A stretch of DNA of 64,000 nt from an uncultured Alistipes sp. (lineage in GTDB: Bacteria; Bacteroidota; Bacteroidia; Bacteroidales; Rikenellaceae). The stretch spans positions 49,061 to 113,060 of the forward strand of contig CAJTLJ010000003.1 of NCBI GenBank assembly GCA_910577475.1, written 5' to 3'. A program made the position numbers and the translations under genes. The number at the start of each line of letters is the position of its first letter. Within the stretch, counting starts at the first letter, position 1. The notes beneath the pieces are model-generated. The model was given only the letters and a program-made list of their open reading frames with translations. It was not told the DNA's origin and made no database searches. Positions 1 through 8,935 of the stretch are shown piece by piece.

Positions 1-390
1 GCGCAGGTGGTGGCGCTGCTGATGAGCATCGAGAACCCCTCGCCCGAGGTGATCGAGGCGGTGAAGTGTGCCGTCGCCTGGTTCGAAAAGACCCGCATAG
101 CCGGAAAAAGGGTCGTGATTGTCCCCATGCCCGAGGGCAATCCCGACGATCCGACGATCAAGAAGGACCGGGTGCTGGTGGACGATCCCGATGCACCGGG
201 GCTGTGGCCGCGCTACTGCGAACTGGAGGACAACCGGCCCTTCTTCTGCAACCGCGACGGCATCAAGGTCTACTCCCTGAAGGAGGTATGGCCCGAGCGC
301 CGCACGGGGTACGGCTGGTACGGCGAATGGGGCGCACCCATTCTGAAACGCTACCCCCGGTGGCTGAAACGGATCGAGGAGGAGCGATGA
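1..390 (+). CDS. Pectate lyase, PL10 family (C-terminal fragment)
   Basis: The gene enters the window from the left, so only about the last 129 codons are visible and the real start is outside. The motif NRPFFCNRDGIKVYSL followed by ERRTGYGWYG and a C-terminal YPRWLKR resembles the C-terminal end of PL10 (PelA/Pel-15E type) pectate lyases, which cleave polygalacturonate by beta-elimination. This assignment rests on recognising the tail only; the catalytic centre is not visible. A strong terminator follows directly, so it is the last gene of its transcript and is not co-transcribed with the receptor downstream. Confidence 0.75.
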   Translation, partial: AQVVALLMSIENPSPEVIEAVKCAVAWFEKTRIAGKRVVIVPMPEGNPDDPTIKKDRVLVDDPDAPGLWPRYCELEDNRPFFCNRDGIKVYSLKEVWPERRTGYGWYGEWGAPILKRYPRWLKRIEEER

Positions 391-395
391 AGGCG

Positions 396-434
396 ACGGA
401 ACGGAGCGAAAAATGCTCCGTTCCGTTTTTTTTT
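396..434 (+). terminator. Rho-independent terminator after the pectate lyase
   Basis: Perfect 12-bp stem (ACGGAACGGAGC / GCTCCGTTCCGT) with a 7-nt loop, followed by a run of T. It begins six bases after the lyase stop codon. Confidence 0.9.
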
Positions 435-446
435 CGAAAAATCCGT

Positions 447-454
447 TATCTTTG
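447..454 (+). promoter_or_regulatory. -7 promoter element of the TonB receptor
   Basis: TATCTTTG matches the Bacteroidetes -7 consensus TAnnTTTG and lies 51 bases before the chosen start of the receptor gene. No clear TTTG at -33; that region is the tail of the preceding terminator. Confidence 0.65.
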
Positions 455-505
455 CGGCGCCGGAAAGTCCGGCTGCAAAAATCACTTATCAAAACTTTCA
501 GAGAA

Positions 506-2500
506 ATGAAAGAGATCCAAACCATGAAGCCCGGTCCGTGCTTCAAGCGTTGGAGCCGTGCGAACTACGGTGTATTCGCATCGCTTCGGCGTCCTGTGAC
601 CATCGGAGTGCTTTCGGTCGGGATGTCGTCCATTCTCTCTCTTGCGACCGGTGAGGCGCAAGCCGCCGAAGTCGATACGATGGCCTATTCCAAGGTGCTG
701 GAGATCGACGAAGTGGCTATCGTGGGGACCAAAGCGAATCCCACGCGCAGCACCATGTCGTCTACCGTTTTGTTCGATAGAACCGCCGTCGCGGCGGCGC
801 CTCTCCACACGCTGGAGTCGGCCCTGCGTCTCGCGCCCTCTATCGACCTGCGGGAGCGCGGCGCCAGGGGAGTGCAGGCCGATATCCTGATTCGAGGCGG
901 GTCGTTCGACCAGACGATGATCCTTCTGAACGGTATCAATTTTACGGATGCCCGCACCGGGCATCAATCCCACTCGCTGCCCGTCGACCTGGACTGCATC
1001 GCCGGGGTCGAGCTGATCGACGGCGTGACGGGCGTAGGCGCCTATGCCGGTGCCGTGAATGTCCGCACGACGCTTGCGGGCGACCGTTACCTGCGTTTCG
1101 AGGGAACGGGCGGCGGCGACGGCTATGCCTACGGCAATTTGTCCGGAGGCTGGACGGCCGGTCGCCTGAAACTCTTCGCGGCGGGCTCCTACCGCCGCAG
1201 CGACGGTTATCGGCCGAATACCGATTTCGACAACTGGAACGGCTATGTGCGGATGACCTGGGATTCGGAGCGGGCCGGCTATTTCGACCTGCAGGGCGGC
1301 TATCAGAGCCGCGGTTTCGGCTCGAACGGCTTTTATGCCGCCTACAATCCCGACCAGTACGAGGCGACCCGCACCGGGCTGGCTTCGGTGCGCTGGGTGA
1401 AGGGCTGGGGCGATTTCACCCTCTCCGCGTCGGCGGGCTACCGGAAGAATTTCGACCGCTACGACTGGACGCGAGGCAAGGAGGCCGGACGCAACCGTCA
1501 CGCCACGGACAACGTGAGCTCGGAGGTGAGCGCCGACTACCATTCCCAGGCCGGTATCACCACGCTGGGGGGCGATTACGCCTACAACCACATCTTCAGC
1601 ACCAACCTCGGCGACAGGCTCGAGGTGCCGCACGGCGACTATACGCATGCCAAGAGCCGCCACACGGGCAACATCTGGCTGCGTCACGTGAAGAGTTTCC
1701 GCCGCTTCGACGTCGCCGGTTCATTCGGACTCTCATTCACGCCCTACGGCCGGAGCGTACTGTGGAGCGTTTCGGGCGGGTATCGGCCCGTGCAGCCGTT
1801 GCGGCTGGAGGTCGCGGCGGCCCAGTCGATGCGCCTGCCGACCTTCACTGATCTCTACTACACTTCGGCGGCGCAGATCAACAACCTCGATCTGATTCCC
1901 GAAAAGGCGATTACCTGGCGGTTGGGTGCGGACTACGCCTCGGGGTGCTGGAGCGCTTCGCTGCGCACCTACTACCGCGACGGGCGGGACGTGATCGACT
2001 GGGTGTGGCGTCCCGATATGGGGAACAAGTGGCATTCCGAGCAAACCAGCCGGCTCGGCACCTTCGGGGTCGAGGTCACGGGCGGCTATCGCCGGCCGAC
2101 CGGCGTGCTGCGGGCCGTGACCGCCTCCTATGCCTACATCACGACCTCGCAGCGGAGCGACCTGGTGACGAAGAACGCGATGGACTTCATGCGCCACAAG
2201 GCGGCGCTCGGCATTGAACTACAGCCGCTCAGGAGCATTTCGGTCTCGCTGACCGGATCGCTCTTCGACCGGAACGGGGCCTACACCTTCTACCCGCAGA
2301 CGGGCAGTTCGGCCGGCGGCTACGAGCGATCCTACGAGCCCTATTTCCTGCTGGATGGCCGTGTGGCCTGGACGAAGGGGATCTGGAAGATCTATTTCGA
2401 CGCGACGAACCTGACCGGAGCCGACTATTGCGATATCGGAGGCTTGCCCATGCCCGGCCGCTGGTTGGGCGGCGGTCTGGTCGTGACGATCGGCAAGTGA
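506..2500 (+). CDS. TonB-dependent outer-membrane receptor (BtuB/CirA-like)
   Basis: A protein of about 664 residues. I start it at the ATG at 506 because the promoter at 447-454 lies between it and the upstream in-frame codons; the ATG at 524 is an alternative. A basic N-terminus and hydrophobic stretch (VTIGVLSVGMSSILSL, ending near GEAQAAE) form a signal peptide. It is followed by a TonB-box-like EIDEVAIVG, a plug domain (RGVQADILIRGGSFDQTMILLNGI) and a long beta-rich barrel ending in an aromatic-containing strand. It lacks the CarboxypepD-like N-terminal domain of SusC proteins and has no SusD partner, so it is more like vitamin/metal-chelate receptors than a glycan porter. The substrate is unknown. 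It appears to be monocistronic, closed by the terminator at 2541. Confidence 0.85.
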   Translation: MKEIQTMKPGPCFKRWSRANYGVFASLRRPVTIGVLSVGMSSILSLATGEAQAAEVDTMAYSKVLEIDEVAIVGTKANPTRSTMSSTVLFDRTAVAAAPLHTLESALRLAPSIDLRERGARGVQADILIRGGSFDQTMILLNGINFTDARTGHQSHSLPVDLDCIAGVELIDGVTGVGAYAGAVNVRTTLAGDRYLRFEGTGGGDGYAYGNLSGGWTAGRLKLFAAGSYRRSDGYRPNTDFDNWNGYVRMTWDSERAGYFDLQGGYQSRGFGSNGFYAAYNPDQYEATRTGLASVRWVKGWGDFTLSASAGYRKNFDRYDWTRGKEAGRNRHATDNVSSEVSADYHSQAGITTLGGDYAYNHIFSTNLGDRLEVPHGDYTHAKSRHTGNIWLRHVKSFRRFDVAGSFGLSFTPYGRSVLWSVSGGYRPVQPLRLEVAAAQSMRLPTFTDLYYTSAAQINNLDLIPEKAITWRLGADYASGCWSASLRTYYRDGRDVIDWVWRPDMGNKWHSEQTSRLGTFGVEVTGGYRRPTGVLRAVTASYAYITTSQRSDLVTKNAMDFMRHKAALGIELQPLRSISVSLTGSLFDRNGAYTFYPQTGSSAGGYERSYEPYFLLDGRVAWTKGIWKIYFDATNLTGADYCDIGGLPMPGRWLGGGLVVTIGK

Positions 2501-2540
2501 TCCTGCTGTCGCCCCGTATGCCGGGCTGACGGTAAAACTG

Positions 2541-2573
2541 AAAAGGGCTGTCCTCTTGCGGACAGCCCTTTTT
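2541..2573. terminator. Bidirectional terminator between convergent genes
   Basis: 13-bp stem (AAAAGGGCTGTCC / GGACAGCCCTTTT) with a 6-nt loop, A-rich on one side and T-rich on the other. It serves the receptor gene on the plus strand and the end of the polysaccharide operon on the minus strand. Confidence 0.9.
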
Positions 2574-2578
2574 CAGAT

Positions 2579-3556
2579 TCATTTGCGGGTAAGCCATAGG
2601 ATCGGATGTCGCCAGATCATGCGCCGCGTGCGTCGGCGGAGAGCCCGGCGTTCCCGCGTATCGAACCGTCCGCCCGCCCGCCGGACGGCGTCGCAGAGGC
2701 TGAAGGCCGCCTGCGCGTTTCGGTAATGAACCGCGAATCCGAACCGCTCCCAGAGGCTGTTCTCCTCCAATCGGGGCAGAAGATGCGGGGCGTAACGCCC
2801 GGCGAAATAACGGCGGATGTCGAGCGTGCTCCGGCAGAAGCGGTCGGCCTTCTCGAACGACCGGAAATGGCTGGCCGACTCGTCCAGTATCCGGTAGACG
2901 GCCAGCGGTTCGTTGATGAAGCGTATCTCCGCATGGGCGGCGGCATAGAGCCACATGGGGTAGTCGCCCATCATCCAGTTCCGCTCCTGCGGCCGAACCT
3001 CTTCGATATAGCGCTCCAGCAGGTCGCGGCGGATGACGACCGACGGGGTAGGGATGCAATTCCCCTCCAGCAGCCGCTCCAGCGTGGTCTCTCCGCTCTC
3101 GGGTCCTCCCCAGTCGCGGTCGAACCGCTGTTCGCTGTCGAAGTACCACCGCACCTGCGAATAGACCAGCCCGCATTCGGGATGGCTCTCCAGCCAGGCA
3201 ACTTGTTTTAGCAGCTTGTCGGGGTCGCACCAGTAGTCGTCCCCCTCGCAGAACGCCACGTATTTTCCGGTCGCATGTCCGAGTGTCCGGAAAAAGTTCG
3301 CCATGACGCCCAGATTGGCTGCGGACGGGAGCAATCGGATTCGGTCGGGATGCCGACGGGCATAGGATTCGCAGACGGCTCGTGTGGCGTCCGTCGAGCA
3401 GTCCTCGCCGATGATCAGGTCGGTCGGTATAGCTCCCTGCTGGGCGAGCACCCCTTCGATGGCCTGCGCGACGTAGTTCTCCTGGTTGTAGGCGATCATG
3501 CAGACCGATACGGAGGGGGGCGTTAATGTCCGATCGACTGGAACAGCTGTTTCCAT
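2579..3556 (-). CDS. Glycosyltransferase family 2
   Basis: 325 residues, started at the ATG at 3556; the reading frame stays open upstream but that part only shadows the neighbouring genes. The GT-A fold is visible: SVSVCMIAYNQENYVAQAI at the N-terminus, IGEDCSTDAT, and the metal-binding region CEGDDYWCDPDKL near residue 105, followed by the WLESHPECGLVYS segment typical of family 2. The basic C-terminus (RRALRRRTRRM) suggests peripheral association with the inner membrane. It is the last gene of the polysaccharide operon and overlaps the preceding GT56 gene by 34 bases. It probably adds one sugar to an undecaprenyl-linked oligosaccharide; donor and acceptor cannot be read from the sequence. 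Confidence 0.9.
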   Translation of the reverse strand: METAVPVDRTLTPPSVSVCMIAYNQENYVAQAIEGVLAQQGAIPTDLIIGEDCSTDATRAVCESYARRHPDRIRLLPSAANLGVMANFFRTLGHATGKYVAFCEGDDYWCDPDKLLKQVAWLESHPECGLVYSQVRWYFDSEQRFDRDWGGPESGETTLERLLEGNCIPTPSVVIRRDLLERYIEEVRPQERNWMMGDYPMWLYAAAHAEIRFINEPLAVYRILDESASHFRSFEKADRFCRSTLDIRRYFAGRYAPHLLPRLEENSLWERFGFAVHYRNAQAAFSLCDAVRRAGGRFDTRERRALRRRTRRMIWRHPILWLTRK

Positions 3557-4593
3557 TGTCCGATGATGTGTTGTTTGTCGAGCAGGGGGGCTACGAAATT
3601 CTCCAACGGATAGAGCGGTGCGGGACTGCCGAGCTCCTCGAAAGGAATTTCGCCGATCCGGTTGCAGTCGTACACGGGAATCCCTTCGGAGTTTAGGGCC
3701 CGGGCCATGATTCCGGTAGGGGAGAGATAGAGTTTCTTGCGCATGTAGGCCAGCAGAATGATGTTTCCGAATGCGGCCTGCCGCTCGAAGTCCAGAATGG
3801 CGACATCCATGCGCGCCAGCCGGGCGATGTACTCCTGCCAGGAGAGCATGCCCGTTTCGATCTCGAGCTGATCCTCGGTGAAGAGCTCCCGGGCGTGTGC
3901 GATTACCTCGTCGCGGTATCGCTCCTGACCGTAGGAGAGGAACAGATGGATCCGCAATTTTTCGCTGCGGTATCGGGCCAGCTTGTCCAGATGCCGGTGG
4001 TGGTGGAAATCGGGGAAGGCGCAGTGGCCGATCATGATGTCCAGCCGCTCCTTCGGTCCGGTCGGAACCGTCGCGACGATCCGGTCGATGTCCTCCCGGT
4101 AGTATCCGCTGCTGTAGAGGGCGGGGTAGATCGGCAGCCGGTCGCCGAAGAGGCGCCGGATCTCGATCTCGTCGTATTTGAATCCGATTGCGACGGCTTC
4201 GATCTTTCCGATCTTGCGGATCGCCCGGCGGAATTTCCAGCGTTCGATCAGGTTTCGCGGCGAGGGGAATCCGTAGAGATCGTGTCCCCATACGCACCAG
4301 GTCATGCGTTCGAAGAGCCGGTCGGGCAGGTGCCGGATGTCGTGGAACGAGAGGAAAAGGCTGTGCAGGATCAGATGTTCGCCCCGCTTCGCCGCCTTCA
4401 GAAAAGCCGCCCGGGTCGGCTCCGTCGGTTCGATGTTCGGATAACGGGAACCCAGCTCCCGGATGTTCTTTTCGCCCGAGAGCAGGAACAGGTGTTCCGT
4501 CAGCGCATCGGGCAGATTTTCGTTTATCAGATCGATCAACACCCCGTTGAACACAGGCGAATCGATGGGCATGAAGTGCAGGTAACGGGCCAT
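3523..4593 (-). CDS. GT56 glycosyltransferase, WecF-like (Fuc4NAc transferase type)
   Basis: 356 residues. The segment TWCVWGHDLYG near residue 100 and the overall length match the glycosyltransferase 56 family, whose known member WecF moves 4-acetamido-4,6-dideoxy-D-galactose (Fuc4NAc) from dTDP-Fuc4NAc onto a lipid-linked disaccharide in enterobacterial common antigen synthesis. No signal peptide or transmembrane segment is seen, fitting a peripheral cytoplasmic-face enzyme. The context agrees: just upstream in the operon are an aminotransferase and an acetyltransferase that could make a dTDP-4-acetamido sugar, and a WecA-like initiating enzyme heads the operon. The precise sugar is inferred. 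Confidence 0.8.
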   Translation of the reverse strand: MARYLHFMPIDSPVFNGVLIDLINENLPDALTEHLFLLSGEKNIRELGSRYPNIEPTEPTRAAFLKAAKRGEHLILHSLFLSFHDIRHLPDRLFERMTWCVWGHDLYGFPSPRNLIERWKFRRAIRKIGKIEAVAIGFKYDEIEIRRLFGDRLPIYPALYSSGYYREDIDRIVATVPTGPKERLDIMIGHCAFPDFHHHRHLDKLARYRSEKLRIHLFLSYGQERYRDEVIAHARELFTEDQLEIETGMLSWQEYIARLARMDVAILDFERQAAFGNIILLAYMRKKLYLSPTGIMARALNSEGIPVYDCNRIGEIPFEELGSPAPLYPLENFVAPLLDKQHIIGQWKQLFQSIGH

Positions 4594-4605
4594 GCGGGAA
4601 CGGGT

Positions 4606-5145
4606 TTAGGGGACGAACTTCAAAAGTCCCCGTTCGCGCTCGCGCAGCACCCGGGCGGGTATGCCGACCGAGACGGTCCACGACGGCAGGGAGCGGTTCA
4701 CCAGCGACATGGCGCCGACGACGCTCCCCTCCTCCAGCGTCACGCCCGGAAAGAGCGTGCAGCCGCTTCCGACCTGCGAATAGCGTTTTAGGGTGATCTT
4801 GCCGCCCGTAACATGCGTGGTCTCTTCGGGATGGATCGGACCGATCAGCCACTGGCCGCCGAAGTCGTCCATCGCGCTGAAGAGCGTCGAGCGGGGCGAG
4901 ATTCCCGCATAGTCCTCCACCTCGATGCCGAACCGGCCGTAGAGGGCGCAGTAGGCGCTGATGTGGATATGCGAGTGAAGAGTGATCTCTCCGGATAGAA
5001 TACAGAAGTCGTCGATCCGGACGTTATCGCCGATGGAGATATCCTTCGTACCGTAGAACGAGGCTTTCCGGCTGATCCGGACATCCTCTCCCACGGACTT
5101 GAATCCCAGGCTTTTCAGCTCCTGTTCCGAGTAAAACGATTCCAC
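4606..5145 (-). CDS. Left-handed beta-helix (hexapeptide) acyltransferase
   Basis: 179 residues starting at GTG, with AGGAG just two bases before it and no in-frame ATG close by; it begins five bases after the aminotransferase stop. Hexapeptide-type repeats run through most of the protein (DISIGDNVRIDDFCILSG, FGIEVEDYAGISPRS, GCTLFPGVTLEEGSVVGAMS), ending in a typical VGIPARVLRERE cap. The expected activity is acetyl transfer from acetyl-CoA. Its place between a sugar aminotransferase and a WecF-like transferase suggests N-acetylation of a dTDP-4-amino-4,6-dideoxyhexose, the job done by VioB, FdtC or WecD in other pathways. O-acetylation of the glycan is the alternative. Confidence 0.8.
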   Translation of the reverse strand: MESFYSEQELKSLGFKSVGEDVRISRKASFYGTKDISIGDNVRIDDFCILSGEITLHSHIHISAYCALYGRFGIEVEDYAGISPRSTLFSAMDDFGGQWLIGPIHPEETTHVTGGKITLKRYSQVGSGCTLFPGVTLEEGSVVGAMSLVNRSLPSWTVSVGIPARVLRERERGLLKFVP

Positions 5146-5150
5146 GGCTC

Positions 5151-6269
5151 CTATCTTTTATCCTGAATGATCTCGATCGTGCGCTTCACGTCCTCTTCGG
5201 TCAGGGCGTGGTGCAGGGGCAGGCAGATCACCTGTTCGGCCATGCGGGTGGCGACGGGCAGGTTCTCCGGAGCCGCGGAGGGCAGTCCCTTGTAGGTCTC
5301 CAGCGTCGATATGAGCGGATAGAAATAGCGGCGCCCCAGTACGTTGCGGCTTTTCATGCGGGCGTAGAGCTCGTCGCGGGCAATGCCGTATTTTTCGGCA
5401 TCCACGAAGATCGGGAAATAGGAGTAGTTGTGTCTTACGCCCGGCATGTCGTCGAAGAAGGTGATTCCCTCCACCTCGCGAAGGGCCTCCCTATAGCGGC
5501 GAACCACGCTGCGGCGCGCCTCGATGGCGGCATCCACGTGTTTGAGGTTCAGCACGCCGTAGGCGGCGCGCACCTCGTCCATCTTGGCGTTGATGCCCGG
5601 CCCGATGATAGTCACCTCGTCGGCGAAGCCGAAATTCTTCAGGTAGTCGATCCGCTGCTTCGTCTCGGCGTCGTGGCAGATCAGCGCTCCGCCCTCGATG
5701 GTGTTGTAGGTCTTGGTGGCGTGGAAACTCAACGTGCTGATGTCGCCCGCCTTGAGGATCGACTCGCCGTTCGACCGGACGCCGAAAGCGTGGGCCGCGT
5801 CGTAGATCACCTTCAGTCCGTATTTATCGGCGATGGCCTGTATCCGCTCCGTGTCGCAGGGGTTTCCGTAGACGTGCACCGGCATGATGGCCGAGGTTCG
5901 CGGCGTGATGGCCGCCTCGATCCGGTCGGGATCGAGATTGCCCGTGCGGGGATCGATGTCGGCGAAGACCGGCCGGATGTCGTTCCACCAGATCGAGTGG
6001 GTCGTGGCGACGAAGCTGTAGGGCGTCGTAATCACCTCGCCCTGAATGCGAAGCGCCTGTAGGGCGGTGATGAGTGGCAGCGTGCCGTTCGTGAACACCG
6101 AGATGTACTCCACACCGAGGTATTCGCACAGCGCTTTCTCCAGCTGCTGGTGCCAGTGGCCGTTGTTGGTGATCCACTTGCTGTCCCAGATCTGCTGCAG
6201 GTAGGGGATGAATTCCTCCAGCGGCGGCAGGAGCGGCGAAGTGACGGTTATTTGCTTTTTCTGCTCCAT
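5151..6269 (-). CDS. DegT/DnrJ/EryC1-type sugar aminotransferase (VioA/WecE-like)
   Basis: 372 residues, a PLP-dependent aminotransferase of fold type I. The start VTSPLLPPLEEFIPYLQQIW and SKWITNNG are characteristic of VioA-like enzymes. DAAHAFGV contains the cofactor-contacting aspartate and FHATKTYNTIEGGAL the lysine that forms the Schiff base. It should transaminate a dTDP-4-keto-6-deoxyhexose, which is the product of RmlB encoded immediately upstream with a 5-base gap. Whether the product has the gluco (Qui4N) or galacto (Fuc4N) configuration cannot be decided; resemblance to VioA favours the former, the WecF-like transferase the latter. Confidence 0.88.
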   Translation of the reverse strand: MEQKKQITVTSPLLPPLEEFIPYLQQIWDSKWITNNGHWHQQLEKALCEYLGVEYISVFTNGTLPLITALQALRIQGEVITTPYSFVATTHSIWWNDIRPVFADIDPRTGNLDPDRIEAAITPRTSAIMPVHVYGNPCDTERIQAIADKYGLKVIYDAAHAFGVRSNGESILKAGDISTLSFHATKTYNTIEGGALICHDAETKQRIDYLKNFGFADEVTIIGPGINAKMDEVRAAYGVLNLKHVDAAIEARRSVVRRYREALREVEGITFFDDMPGVRHNYSYFPIFVDAEKYGIARDELYARMKSRNVLGRRYFYPLISTLETYKGLPSAAPENLPVATRMAEQVICLPLHHALTEEDVKRTIEIIQDKR

Positions 6270-6274
6270 CGGGT

Positions 6275-7414
6275 CTATTTGTTTTTATACATTTCGTTGT
6301 AGTAGGACTCGTATTGTCCGGAGGTAATGTTGTCGAGCCAGGGCTGGTTCTCGAGATACCACCTTACGGTCTTCTCGATACCCTCCTCGAACTGGAGGCT
6401 GGGCTCCCATCCGAGCTCCTTCTGGAGCTTGGACGAGTCGATTGCATACCTCAGGTCGTGTCCGGCCCGGTCGGTCACGTAGGTAATCAGCTCGTCGGAG
6501 TATCCCTCGGGATTGCCCAGGAGCCGGTCTACGGTCCGAATCAATACGCGGATGATGTCGATGTTCTTCCACTCGTTGAACCCGCCGATGTTGTACGTCT
6601 CGGCGATCTTTCCTTCGTGGAAAATGAGATCGATTGCCCGTGCGTGATCCACGACGTAGAGCCAGTCGCGCACGTTCTCGCCCTTACCGTATACGGGCAG
6701 GGGCTTGCGGTGCCGGATGTTGTTGATGAAAAGGGGGATCAGCTTTTCGGGGAACTGATAGGGCCCGTAGTTGTTCGAGCAGTTGGTCACCACGGTCGGC
6801 ATTCCATAGGTGTCGTGATAGGCCCGCACGAAGTGGTCGCTCGAGGCCTTCGACGCCGAATAGGGGGAGTGGGGATTGTATTTCGTGGTCTCGTAGAAGA
6901 ACTCCGTTCCGTATGCCAGATGGTGCTCGGAGGAGGATGCGGCCGTCGTGAAGGGCGGCTCGACACCCTCGGGATGGGTCATCTCGAGGGCACCGTATAC
7001 CTCATCGGTGGATATGTGGTAGAATCTCTTGCCCCGGTACTTCTCGGGCAGCGACTCCCAGTAGAGTTTGGCGGCCTGCAGCAGGCTGAGGGTTCCCATC
7101 ACATTGGTGCGTGCGAAGGTGAAGGGATCCTTGATGCTGCGGTCCACGTGGCTCTCGGCCGCCAGGTGGATGATGCCGTCCACCTTCTCGCGCTGCATGA
7201 GCTCGTAGAATGCCTCGAAATCGCAGATGTCCATCTTCACGAACTTGTAGTTGGGCTTGTCTTCGATGTCCTTGAGGTTGGCCAGGTTGCCGGCGTAGGT
7301 CAGCTTGTCCAGATTGATGATGTTGTATTCGGGATACTTGTTCACGAACAGACGCACCACGTGGCTGCCGATGAATCCGGCACCGCCGGTGATGACTATA
7401 TTTCTCTTTGCCAT
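6275..7414 (-). CDS. rmlB: dTDP-glucose 4,6-dehydratase
   Basis: 379 residues, an extended short-chain dehydrogenase. ITGGAGFIGSHVVRLF is the NAD-binding motif, HISTDEVYG holds the active-site Thr-Asp-Glu, and YSASKASSDH the Tyr-x-x-x-Lys pair. It converts dTDP-glucose to dTDP-4-keto-6-deoxyglucose, the branch point here: RmlC/RmlD lead to dTDP-rhamnose while the next gene's aminotransferase leads to a 4-amino sugar. It lies in a tight operon with spacings of 5-14 bases. It is slightly longer than many homologues because of an insertion after TDEVYGALEMTH. Confidence 0.97.
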   Translation of the reverse strand: MAKRNIVITGGAGFIGSHVVRLFVNKYPEYNIINLDKLTYAGNLANLKDIEDKPNYKFVKMDICDFEAFYELMQREKVDGIIHLAAESHVDRSIKDPFTFARTNVMGTLSLLQAAKLYWESLPEKYRGKRFYHISTDEVYGALEMTHPEGVEPPFTTAASSSEHHLAYGTEFFYETTKYNPHSPYSASKASSDHFVRAYHDTYGMPTVVTNCSNNYGPYQFPEKLIPLFINNIRHRKPLPVYGKGENVRDWLYVVDHARAIDLIFHEGKIAETYNIGGFNEWKNIDIIRVLIRTVDRLLGNPEGYSDELITYVTDRAGHDLRYAIDSSKLQKELGWEPSLQFEEGIEKTVRWYLENQPWLDNITSGQYESYYNEMYKNK

Positions 7415-7427
7415 AGTTTGTTTGCTG

Positions 7428-8330
7428 TTATTTCAGGTTATCGATACATTTTTTCAACGACTCGGTCCAGTAGGGTATGCGGATTCCGAAGGTCTGCTTG
7501 ATCTTTGTTTTGTCCAGCACCGAGTAGCTGGGTCGCGTGACGGGGCTGGGGAATTCGCTGCTGTGGCAGGGCTGCACGTCGCAGCCGGTGTTCCCGCAGC
7601 AGAGGGCGATCATCTTCGTGAAGTCGTACCACGAGCAAACCCCCTCGTTGGAGTAGTGGTAGATGCCCGTCTTGGAGTAGCGCTCGGCCGGGGCCTCCGC
7701 GGCGTAGTCCTCCAACACCCGCACGATGGCCTCGGCCAGGTCGAGTGCGTAGGTGGGCGTTCCGGTCTGGTCGAAGACCACCTTCAGCTCGGGCCGGGTG
7801 GCCGTCAGCTGCATCATGGTCTTGCAGAAGTTCTTTCCGAACTCGCTGTAGAGCCAGGCCGTGCGGATAATCACGTGCTTGCAGCCCACGGCTCCGATCT
7901 TCTGCTCGCCGTGGAGCTTGGTCTGCCCGTACACGCCGGTCGGGGTGCCTTGCTGCTCCTCCCGGCAGGGGACGTTGTAGGGCTCCTTGCCGAAGACGTA
8001 ATCCGTCGAGATCTGGATCAGCAGTCCGCCGGCCTCCTTCATGGCGCGGGCCAGGTTCTCGGGCGCCTCCGCGTTGAGCCGCTCGGCCAGGGCCTCGTTG
8101 CTCTCCGCAGCATCCACGTTCGTATAGGCGGCGCAGTTCACGATGGCGTCGATCCGATGCTCGGCCACCATACCGCGCACCGCCTCCGGGTCGGTGATGT
8201 CCAGATAGAGGGTCTCCACCCCCTCGGCCTGATTCACGTCGGTGAACACATACCGGTCCCCGCTCTTCGCGGCCAGCAGCCGCATCTCGTTTCCCAACTG
8301 TCCGTTGGCTCCTGTAACAAGAATGTTCAT
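7428..8330 (-). CDS. rmlD: dTDP-4-dehydrorhamnose reductase
   Basis: 300 residues. VTGANGQLGNEMR is the nucleotide-binding motif; STDYVFG and YGQTKLHGE carry the Ser/Thr and Tyr-x-x-x-Lys active-site residues. It performs the final NAD(P)H-dependent reduction to dTDP-L-rhamnose. It starts nine bases after the rmlC stop and is part of the contiguous rmlA-C-D-B block. Confidence 0.96.
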   Translation of the reverse strand: MNILVTGANGQLGNEMRLLAAKSGDRYVFTDVNQAEGVETLYLDITDPEAVRGMVAEHRIDAIVNCAAYTNVDAAESNEALAERLNAEAPENLARAMKEAGGLLIQISTDYVFGKEPYNVPCREEQQGTPTGVYGQTKLHGEQKIGAVGCKHVIIRTAWLYSEFGKNFCKTMMQLTATRPELKVVFDQTGTPTYALDLAEAIVRVLEDYAAEAPAERYSKTGIYHYSNEGVCSWYDFTKMIALCCGNTGCDVQPCHSSEFPSPVTRPSYSVLDKTKIKQTFGIRIPYWTESLKKCIDNLK

Positions 8331-8339
8331 TGGTCGTCG

Positions 8340-8921
8340 TTATTCGAATTCGGGATAGAGGTTCATGGCATAGTCGAACGGAGAGTCGAAATCCTTGAGG
8401 CAGGCGTGCCGGATGTCTTTCTCCGAGAGAAGGGCCTTGTCGAGCGGAATCCGCCAGTCGATGCCCAGCGTATCGTCCAGAATGCTGATGCCCCCGTCGG
8501 CAGACGGGGCGTAGAAGTTGTCGCACTTGTACTGGAACACGGCCGTCTCGCTCAATACGGCGAAGCCGTGCGCGAAGCCGCGCGGCACGAAGAACTGTCT
8601 GTGGTTCTCCTCGGTGAGTTCCACGGCCACGTGCCGGCCGTAGGTCGGGCTTCCCTTGCGGATGTCCACCGCAACGTCCAGCACGCGTCCTTTCACCACC
8701 CGCACCAGCTTGCTCTGCGTGTAGGGCGGACGCTGGAAATGCAGGCCGCGCATCACCCCGTAAGAGGACATGCTCTCGTTATCCTGCACGAAATCGATTT
8801 TCCGAACCTTCTGCTCGAACTCGCGCTGCGAGAACGACTCGAAGAAGTAGCCCCGCGCATCCTCGAAGATGCGGGGCTCGATGATCACTACGCCGTCGAT
8901 GGCTGTACGAATCACTTCCAT
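8340..8921 (-). CDS. rmlC: dTDP-4-dehydrorhamnose 3,5-epimerase
   Basis: 193 residues, normal for the family. The cupin core is clear: MRGLHFQRPPYTQSKLVRV contains the catalytic histidine, and the segment with FVPRGFAHGFAVLSETA is a family hallmark. It epimerises C3 and C5 of dTDP-4-keto-6-deoxyglucose in the cytoplasm. It follows rmlA by 14 bases. Confidence 0.96.
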   Translation of the reverse strand: MEVIRTAIDGVVIIEPRIFEDARGYFFESFSQREFEQKVRKIDFVQDNESMSSYGVMRGLHFQRPPYTQSKLVRVVKGRVLDVAVDIRKGSPTYGRHVAVELTEENHRQFFVPRGFAHGFAVLSETAVFQYKCDNFYAPSADGGISILDDTLGIDWRIPLDKALLSEKDIRHACLKDFDSPFDYAMNLYPEFE

Positions 8922-8935
8922 GTCGCTCCCGATTT

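Noticed and set aside
2579..4852. A 757-codon fusion of GT2 with an N-terminal extension
   Set aside because: The first 430 codons are an out-of-frame reading of the GT56 and acetyltransferase genes. The GT2 domain starts cleanly at the ATG at 3556.
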